A DNA stretch of 64,000 bases, from assembly GCF_002019855.1 (NCBI RefSeq), contig NZ_CM007717.1, positions 5,629,798 to 5,693,797 of the forward strand. The letters run 5' to 3'. The notes beneath the pieces were generated by a model. The model was not told the origin of the DNA and ran no database searches. It saw only the letters and a list, made by a program, of their open reading frames with translations. Below, in pieces: positions 59,075 through 64,000 of this stretch. The translations under genes were made by a program, and so were the position numbers. Within the stretch, counting starts at the first letter, position 1; each line of letters starts with the position of its first letter. This DNA is from Streptomyces antibioticus (lineage in GTDB: Bacteria > Actinomycetota > Actinomycetes > Streptomycetales > Streptomycetaceae).

Positions 59075-60550
59075 GTGCCCTCCATGAACGAACTCGTACG
59101 CCAGCACACCGCCCTCGACGACTCCGACCTCGAGTGGCTGCACCTGCTGGTCTCGGAGTGGCAACTGCTCTCCGACCTCTCCTTCGCCGACCTGGTCCTG
59201 TGGGTCCCCACCAGCGACGGCACGCGCTATGTGTCGGTGGCCCAGATGCGCCCCAACACCGGCCCCACCTCCTACCAGGACGACATGGTCGGCCACCTCG
59301 TCCCGCGCGGCCGCCGCCCCCTGCTGGACGCCGCGCTCGACGAGGGCCGGATCGTGCGCGAGGGCGACCCGGAGTGGCGCGAAGAGGTCCCCGTACGGGT
59401 GGAGTCCATCCCCGTGCGGCGCGAGGGCCGGGTCCTCGGGGTGATCGCCCGCAACACCAATCTGCTCACCGTGCGCACCCCGAGCCGGCTGGAGCTGACC
59501 TACCTCCAGAGCGCCTCCGACCTCGCGCAGATGATCGCGGCGGGCTCCTTCCCCTTCCCCAACCAGCAGATGGACATGGACGCCGCCCCGCGCGTCGGCG
59601 ACGGTCTGATCCGGGTCGACGGCGACGGACTCGTCCAGTACGCCTCCCCGAACGCGCTCTCCGCCTACCACCGCCTCGGCCTCGCCTCCGACCTCGTCGG
59701 CCAGCACCTCGGCCACACCACCGCCGAACTCGCCCCCACCCGTGGCCCGGTGGACGAGGCGCTCGCCAAGGTCGCCAGCGGCTGGGCGCCCCGCGAGTTC
59801 GAGATCGAGGCCAAGGACGGGGTCATCCAGTTCCGCACGATCCCGCTCAAGCCCAAGGGCACCCGCATCGGCTCGCTGGTCCTGCTGCGGGACGTCACCG
59901 AACTGCGCCGCCGCGAACGCGAGTTGATCACGAAGGACGCGACCATCCGGGAGATCCACCACCGGGTGAAGAACAACCTCCAGACCGTCGCCGCCCTGTT
60001 GCGGCTCCAGGCCCGCCGGATCGAGTCCGAGCGCGGCCGGGAGGCGCTGGAGGAGGCGGTGCGCAGGGTCGGCTCGATCGCCATCGTGCACGAGACGCTC
60101 TCCCAGAACCTGGACGAGCGCGTGGAGTTCGACGAGATCGCCGACCGGGTGCTCGCCATGGTCGCCGAGATCTCCCCGGGCAAGGTCACCGGCCGGCGCA
60201 GCGGACGCTTCGGCATCCTGGACGCGGAGGTCGCCACCCCGCTCTCCATGGTGCTCACCGAGATCCTCCAGAACGCCCTGGAGCACGGCTTCCGCGAGGG
60301 CGACACCGGCACGGTCGAGGTCGCGGCGGTCCGCGGCGGTACGACGAAGGAGGCCCGCCTGCTGGTCACGGTGCAGGACGACGGCGTGGGCCTGCCCGAG
60401 GGATTCGACCCGCACACCTCGGGCAACCTCGGCCTTCAGATCGTACGGACCCTGGTGGAAGGGGAGTTGGGCGGAACGTTCGACATGGTCCCGGCGCCGG
60501 AACGCGGTACGCAGGTGATCCTCGACATTCCGGTGCCGGCCCAGAAATAG
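59075..60550 (+). CDS. pdtaS: PdtaS-type sensor histidine kinase
   Basis: 491 residues: an N-terminal GAF domain (about 10-150, DLSFADLVLWVPTSDGTRYV), a PAS domain (about 185-290, DGDGLVQYASPNALSAYHRLG), a HisKA_2 helix with phospho-acceptor IH-HRVKNNLQTVAALLRLQ (His295/296), and a HATPase domain (EILQNALEHGF, DDGVGLPEGF). The mycobacterial orthologue PdtaS signals to the RNA-binding antiterminator PdtaR and also sits next to whiB1. GTG 59075 follows TACGCT at six bases (leaderless); ATG 59084 is next. No response regulator is adjacent. Confidence 0.9.
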   Translation: MPSMNELVRQHTALDDSDLEWLHLLVSEWQLLSDLSFADLVLWVPTSDGTRYVSVAQMRPNTGPTSYQDDMVGHLVPRGRRPLLDAALDEGRIVREGDPEWREEVPVRVESIPVRREGRVLGVIARNTNLLTVRTPSRLELTYLQSASDLAQMIAAGSFPFPNQQMDMDAAPRVGDGLIRVDGDGLVQYASPNALSAYHRLGLASDLVGQHLGHTTAELAPTRGPVDEALAKVASGWAPREFEIEAKDGVIQFRTIPLKPKGTRIGSLVLLRDVTELRRRERELITKDATIREIHHRVKNNLQTVAALLRLQARRIESERGREALEEAVRRVGSIAIVHETLSQNLDERVEFDEIADRVLAMVAEISPGKVTGRRSGRFGILDAEVATPLSMVLTEILQNALEHGFREGDTGTVEVAAVRGGTTKEARLLVTVQDDGVGLPEGFDPHTSGNLGLQIVRTLVEGELGGTFDMVPAPERGTQVILDIPVPAQK

Positions 60551-60618
60551 GAATGCGCCGGGGAATGCGGTGTATTCCCTTTCCGGCACAGCTTCCGGCA
60601 CAGTCCGGCACAGCAAGA

Positions 60619-60647
60619 AGCCCCGGACCGTTCAGGGGTCCGGGGCT
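60619..60647. terminator. Bidirectional terminator between pdtaS and wblE
   Basis: An 11-bp perfect stem AGCCCCGGACC / GGTCCGGGGCT between convergent genes. Three copies of CCGGCACAG precede it (60583-60614). Confidence 0.85.
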
Positions 60648-60769
60648 CAAATGCTCGTTGCCAGCGATTAGCTGCGCATCGGGGGTACTGCGCGCTGCGG
60701 CTCGGGGGCGGGAGTTGCGTACGCGCTGTACGCGCCGCCAAGCTCAGGCCGTGTACGGGGCGGGTGTTG

Positions 60770-61027
60770 TCAGGCGGAGGCCTGACGGGCCCGGTTGCGG
60801 GCGGCGCGGCGCTTCATGGCGCGACGCTCGTCCTCGCTGAGACCACCCCAGACGCCGGAGTCCTGGCCGGACTCGAGCGCCCACTGCAGACACTGCTCCA
60901 TCACCGGGCAGCGACGGCAGACGGCCTTGGCTTCCTCGATCTGCAGCAGCGCAGGACCGGTGTTGCCGATGGGGAAGAAGAGCTCGGGGTCTTCCTCGCG
61001 GCAAACGGCGTTGTGACGCCAGTCCAT
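60770..61027 (-). CDS. wblE: WhiB-family regulator WblE (WhiB1-like)
   Basis: 85-residue iron-sulfur regulator with cluster cysteines C9, C37, C40 and C46 (C...CxxCx5C), GVWGG, and a basic C-terminal tail (RRAMKRRAARNRARQ) without an AT-hook. Its small size and neighbours (a PdtaS-type kinase on one side) mark it as WblE, the orthologue of essential mycobacterial WhiB1, a nitric-oxide-sensitive partner of the main sigma factor. ATG 61027 follows AAGGAGAGG. Confidence 0.95.
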   Translation of the reverse strand: MDWRHNAVCREEDPELFFPIGNTGPALLQIEEAKAVCRRCPVMEQCLQWALESGQDSGVWGGLSEDERRAMKRRAARNRARQASA

Positions 61028-61347
61028 GGCTGCTACCTCTCCTTGGTATTACATGCAGGTTGCTTGTGAATGTGAACGCTTTCACGAATCCCTCAACAAG
61101 TGAAGGGCCAACCCGCCAGGTTCGCTGGCGTGGTCCTGTGGTTCGAAGAGGGGTTCTGGTGATCAGTGGAGGCCGGTCTTGCGGGCCGTCCCGATCGCCA
61201 CGTAGAGCGTCGCAAACCTCAGCGGCGGATACAACCCCTTCCGGAAAGTTTTTTTTGATTCCTCGGTGTCGACTAGGTCACAGCCGTACTTCCATGGGGT
61301 GGACCCTGGCCTAAACGTTCGAGTGAAAGGACTTCAGCCCTTTCTGC
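61028..61347 (-). promoter_or_regulatory. Long upstream region of wblE
   Basis: 320 bp without a gene. Close to wblE is the palindrome GTGAA-CGCT-TTCAC (61072-61085), extended by a second GTGAA. Farther up is a run of eight A on the minus strand (near 61250) beside TTCCGGAA (a perfect 8-bp palindrome). The composition is more A/T-rich than the surroundings, which suggests a regulated promoter, but I cannot place the transcription start. Confidence 0.4.
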
Positions 61348-62316
61348 TCACACAATCACACGCAGTGCACGGCGTACGCCTGTGAACGTCACGCTCGTAC
61401 GCAGTCCCAGGTGGTCGCCGTCCATCTGAAGGGGCAGAGGGACCTTGGAATGCAAGGTGAACCGGTCCAGATCGTGGAGGGAGTGGGCGTGCTTGCCGTG
61501 CGGGCCGCGCTCGGGGGACGAAGTGAGCAACTGGGTGCCATACCGGGCAACCGCGGCGGTGGACAGACGGCTGAGACCGAGTACGTCGAGCCCTGTATCG
61601 AACGACGCCTTAGGTGACGCGTACACCGGGCGATTGCCCAGATACGTCCACGGCGCCGTGTTGCAGACTATGGAGAGCACCAGATCGGTCAGCGGTTCGG
61701 CGCCCGGCCGCTCCAGCGTGATCGATCCGTGCCGGCGCTCGGACTCGCCCAGCAGTTGCCGCACGGCCTGCCGGATGTAGAGCGCGTGGGTGGACCTGCG
61801 GCCCCGCTCCCGGTGCTGTTCGACCCGTCCGACGACCCCCGCGTCGAAGCCGAGCCCGGCGTTGAAGGTGAACCAGCGCGACGGCACCGACTCGTCCTCC
61901 GAACCCGGCGTGCCCGAGGCCAGACCCAGGCCGACCGTGCGCCCGCTCTCCTCGCGCAGCGCGTCCAGCAGGGCGCCGGTCGCCTCCACCGGATCGTTGG
62001 GCAGCCCCAGGGCGCGGGCGAAGACATTGGTGGAACCGCCGGGGACCACCGCGAGACCGGGCAGGTTGTCCGGGTCCGGTCCGGCGTGCAGCAGGCCGTT
62101 GACCACCTCGTTGACCGTGCCGTCGCCGCCGAGGGCCACGACCAGGTCGGTGTTCCCGCTCTCCGCGGCCTGCCGGCCCAGGTCACGCGCGTGTCCGCGG
62201 TACTCGGTGGTGACCGCCTCCAGCTTCATCTCGCTGGCGAGCGCGTGGATCAGGACGTCACGCGTCCGTGCACTGGTAGTGGTTGCCGCCGGATTGACCA
62301 CGAGAAGTGCACGCAT
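61348..62316 (-). CDS. Diacylglycerol-kinase-family lipid kinase-like protein
   Basis: 322 residues: an N-terminal DAGK catalytic domain (VVNPAATTTSART, VALGGDGTVNEVVNGLL, VVPGGSTNVFARALGLP) and a C-terminal beta domain with QMDGDHLG. It phosphorylates diacylglycerol or a related lipid at the membrane. ATG 62316 follows TACGCT at seven bases, a leaderless layout. It is divergent from a small membrane protein gene. Confidence 0.9.
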   Translation of the reverse strand: MRALLVVNPAATTTSARTRDVLIHALASEMKLEAVTTEYRGHARDLGRQAAESGNTDLVVALGGDGTVNEVVNGLLHAGPDPDNLPGLAVVPGGSTNVFARALGLPNDPVEATGALLDALREESGRTVGLGLASGTPGSEDESVPSRWFTFNAGLGFDAGVVGRVEQHRERGRRSTHALYIRQAVRQLLGESERRHGSITLERPGAEPLTDLVLSIVCNTAPWTYLGNRPVYASPKASFDTGLDVLGLSRLSTAAVARYGTQLLTSSPERGPHGKHAHSLHDLDRFTLHSKVPLPLQMDGDHLGLRTSVTFTGVRRALRVIV

Positions 62317-62433
62317 GGGTTGCAGCGTACCTACTGGGTGGTACCCGGCACAGGGCGAGGTGGGGATCGGGCGGGAGATCGGGAGGTGAGGCTCGCCACG
62401 GGCGCCGTCCCGGCCGACGGCTACCCTTCAGGG

Positions 62434-62904
62434 GTGAGCAGTGAGAAGACCCCCGCCACCCCCGAGACCCCCCTCGCCCCCGAGGCCGAGGCCGAGGGCG
62501 CCCGCCCGCGCCGGCTGACGTACGCCGCCGCGCTGACCGGTCTGGAAGGGCTGGCGCTGGTCGCCGGCGGGATCTGGATCCTCGTCCTGGGCTTCACCGG
62601 CGACCCGGACGACCGGCAGCAGGCCGTCACCGGCGGGATCACGCTGATGGTGCTCGCGCTGCTGCCGCTGCTGGCCGCGCGCGGACTGCTCGCCCTGCGG
62701 AGCTGGAGCCGGGGGCCCGCCGTGATCACCCAGATCCTGGCGCTGCCGGTGGCCTACAACCTGCTCCAGGCCGACAGCCTCGCGATCCCGGCCGGTATCG
62801 CGCTCGCGGCGCTCGCCGTCACGGGGCTGATCCTGCTGGTCAACGCGGAGACGACCCGGGCCCTCGGGATCCGGGGGCCCGGCAACGCGGCGGACCAGGG
62901 CTAG
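62434..62904 (+). CDS. Four-helix membrane protein
   Basis: 156 residues: a charged N-terminus rich in Pro/Glu/Ala, then four membrane segments (AALTGLEGLALVAGGIWILVLG to AGIALAALAVTGLILLV). GTG 62434 follows TACCCT at six bases (leaderless). It resembles actinobacterial membrane proteins of unknown function; a function cannot be given. Confidence 0.8.
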   Translation: MSSEKTPATPETPLAPEAEAEGARPRRLTYAAALTGLEGLALVAGGIWILVLGFTGDPDDRQQAVTGGITLMVLALLPLLAARGLLALRSWSRGPAVITQILALPVAYNLLQADSLAIPAGIALAALAVTGLILLVNAETTRALGIRGPGNAADQG

Positions 62905-62921
62905 GCACGCCCCGGTCGGCT

Positions 62922-63947
62922 CTACTCCTCGACCAGCAGCTTCTCCCGTAGCTGCGCCAGGGTCCTGGCCAGCAGCCGGGAGACGTGCATCTGCGAGATG
63001 CCGACCTCCTGCGCGATCTGCGACTGGGTCATGTTGCCGAAGAACCGCAGCAGCAGGATCCGCTTCTCGCGCGGCGGGAGGTCCTCCAGGAGCGGCTTGA
63101 GCGACTCCCGGTACTCGACGCCCTCCAGCGCCTCGTCCTCCGCGCCCAGGGTGTCCGCGACCGCCGGGGACTCGTCGTCGGTGTCGGGGACGTCCAGGGA
63201 GAGGGTGGAGTACGCGTTGGCGGACTCCAGGCCCTCCAGGACCTCCTCCTCCGAGATGGCGAGCTTCTCGGCCAGCTCGTGCACCGTGGGGGAGCGGCCG
63301 TGCTGCTGCGACAGCTCGGCGGTCGCCGTGGTGAGCGCGAGCCGCAGCTCCTGGAGACGGCGCGGCACCCGCACCGCCCAGCCCTTGTCGCGGAAGTGCC
63401 GCTTGATCTCACCCACGACCGTCGGGGTCGCGTAGGTGGAGAACTCCACCCCGCGGTCCGGGTCGAAGCGGTCGACCGACTTGATCAGGCCGATGGTGGC
63501 GACCTGGGTGAGGTCGTCCAGCGGCTCGCCGCGGTTGCGGAAGCGGCGCGCGAGGTGCTCGACGAGCGGCAGGTGCATCCGGACGAGCTGGTTGCGCAGC
63601 TCGGCGTACTCGGGGCTGCCGTCCTTCAGTCCGCGCAGCTCGACGAACATCGCCCGTGCCCCGCTGCGGTCCCCTTCGTGACGGGGCTCGTGCTGTTGAC
63701 GGGGTTCGTGCTGGGTGCCCCGCACGCCCTGTTCGTCGTCTCGCTGGTGCTCGCTCATCGTCCCGCCCGTCGCCCTCTGTCGAGCCCTGGCCTCGGCAGA
63801 GCGGCCGGGGGGACCCCCGATCCGCCCCTCCCGGGGCGGGCCGTCCTGCACGGCGTCCTCCGGGAGACCGGCCGCCGCGGAGGACGGGGCGTCCTCCGGG
63901 TGGGGTCTCGCCTGGTCGGGAATGCCGTTGATGCCATCCGCCGTCAT
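62922..63947 (-). CDS. sigH: Stress-response sigma factor SigH (SigB/F/G family)
   Basis: 341 residues from ATG 63947; the frame stays open to the window edge (TRELPAEDTVSPGDSRR), so a longer form is likely. The N-terminal 110 residues are disordered and charged. The rest is a group-3 sigma factor: region 2 (LVEHLARRFRNRGEPLDDLTQVATIGLIKSVDRFD), region 3, and region 4 (LPPREKRILLLRFFGNMTQSQIAQEVGISQMHVSRLLART). S. coelicolor sigH yields several products from different starts and by processing; internal MSEHQRDDE and later Met codons fit that. The anti-sigma gene would lie outside the window. Confidence 0.93.
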   Translation of the reverse strand: MTADGINGIPDQARPHPEDAPSSAAAGLPEDAVQDGPPREGRIGGPPGRSAEARARQRATGGTMSEHQRDDEQGVRGTQHEPRQQHEPRHEGDRSGARAMFVELRGLKDGSPEYAELRNQLVRMHLPLVEHLARRFRNRGEPLDDLTQVATIGLIKSVDRFDPDRGVEFSTYATPTVVGEIKRHFRDKGWAVRVPRRLQELRLALTTATAELSQQHGRSPTVHELAEKLAISEEEVLEGLESANAYSTLSLDVPDTDDESPAVADTLGAEDEALEGVEYRESLKPLLEDLPPREKRILLLRFFGNMTQSQIAQEVGISQMHVSRLLARTLAQLREKLLVEE

Positions 63948-64000
63948 GCGTCGGGAATCGCCCGGAGAGACCGTGTCCTCGGCCGGCAGCTCCCGTGTGC

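Noticed and set aside
61205..61260. Possible SigR promoter upstream of wblE (GGAAG/GGAAT with downstream GTT on the minus strand)
   Set aside because: The spacing is 20-22 nt rather than 18-19, so the match is not credible.
1..64000. CRISPR array, insertion sequence or prophage
   Set aside because: I saw no regularly spaced repeats, transposase, integrase or phage genes, and the gene order looks like conserved core chromosome.

Overview
The window is a stretch of very high-GC actinobacterial chromosome from a Streptomyces. The evidence is codon use that is almost entirely G/C at third positions, many genes starting on GTG directly behind a TANNNT -10 box, and diagnostic genes: wblC and wblE, the sigR-rsrA pair, the epi-isozizaene synthase/CYP170 pair, and the complete das (chitobiose) locus. 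From memory the gene order follows the S. coelicolor block around SCO5184 to SCO5243. Parts also resemble the mycobacterial adnAB-nudC-uvrD2-mrx1-ABC1-whiB7 and pdtaS-whiB1 neighbourhoods. I could not run a search, so these correspondences are recall, not measurement. It looks like core chromosome: I saw no insertion sequence, prophage, CRISPR array or large horizontally acquired island.

Left part (1-16.3 kb): the 3' end of an AdnB-type helicase-nuclease, an M20 peptidase, nudC, a mycoredoxin with its own SigR promoter, and uvrD2. Then comes the wblC antibiotic-response regulator behind a roughly 600-nt leader carrying a 108-codon upstream ORF and an intrinsic terminator. Next are an ABC1-family kinase translationally coupled to an orphan TOMM/ThiF-like E1 protein, a DUF45-type metallopeptidase, and a three-gene TerD-AIM24/AIM24/AIM24 cluster.

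Centre (16.3-37 kb): NUDIX and DUF2342 protease genes, an SDR enzyme, moaE, a PDZ-Lon-like protease, and a UPF0182 membrane protein. A Sel1-repeat gene lies between two identical initiator tRNA genes. Then follow a Fur-family regulator (probably catR) beside a CBS protein, hisN, a TetR regulator, an SMR transporter, aroA-rsgA, an M50 peptidase, an SRAP protein, and the thiol-oxidation regulators sigR-rsrA behind a textbook SigR promoter.

Right part (37-64 kb): two overlapping HD-domain membrane genes, a TPR protein, peptide deformylase, the albaflavenone operon, and nrdABS with a cobalamin riboswitch and NrdR-like boxes. A symporter pair precedes the das locus (dasR / dasA-B-C-D / nagB), which carries five DasR operators. 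Decayed copies of the dasD 3' end lie between dasD and nagB. A probable DasR-controlled small RNA comes next, followed by a PdtaS-type kinase, wblE, a lipid-kinase-like gene and sigH at the edge. Recurrent themes are redox control (SigR, mycoredoxin, CatR-like Fur, two Wbl proteins) and amino-sugar control by DasR.
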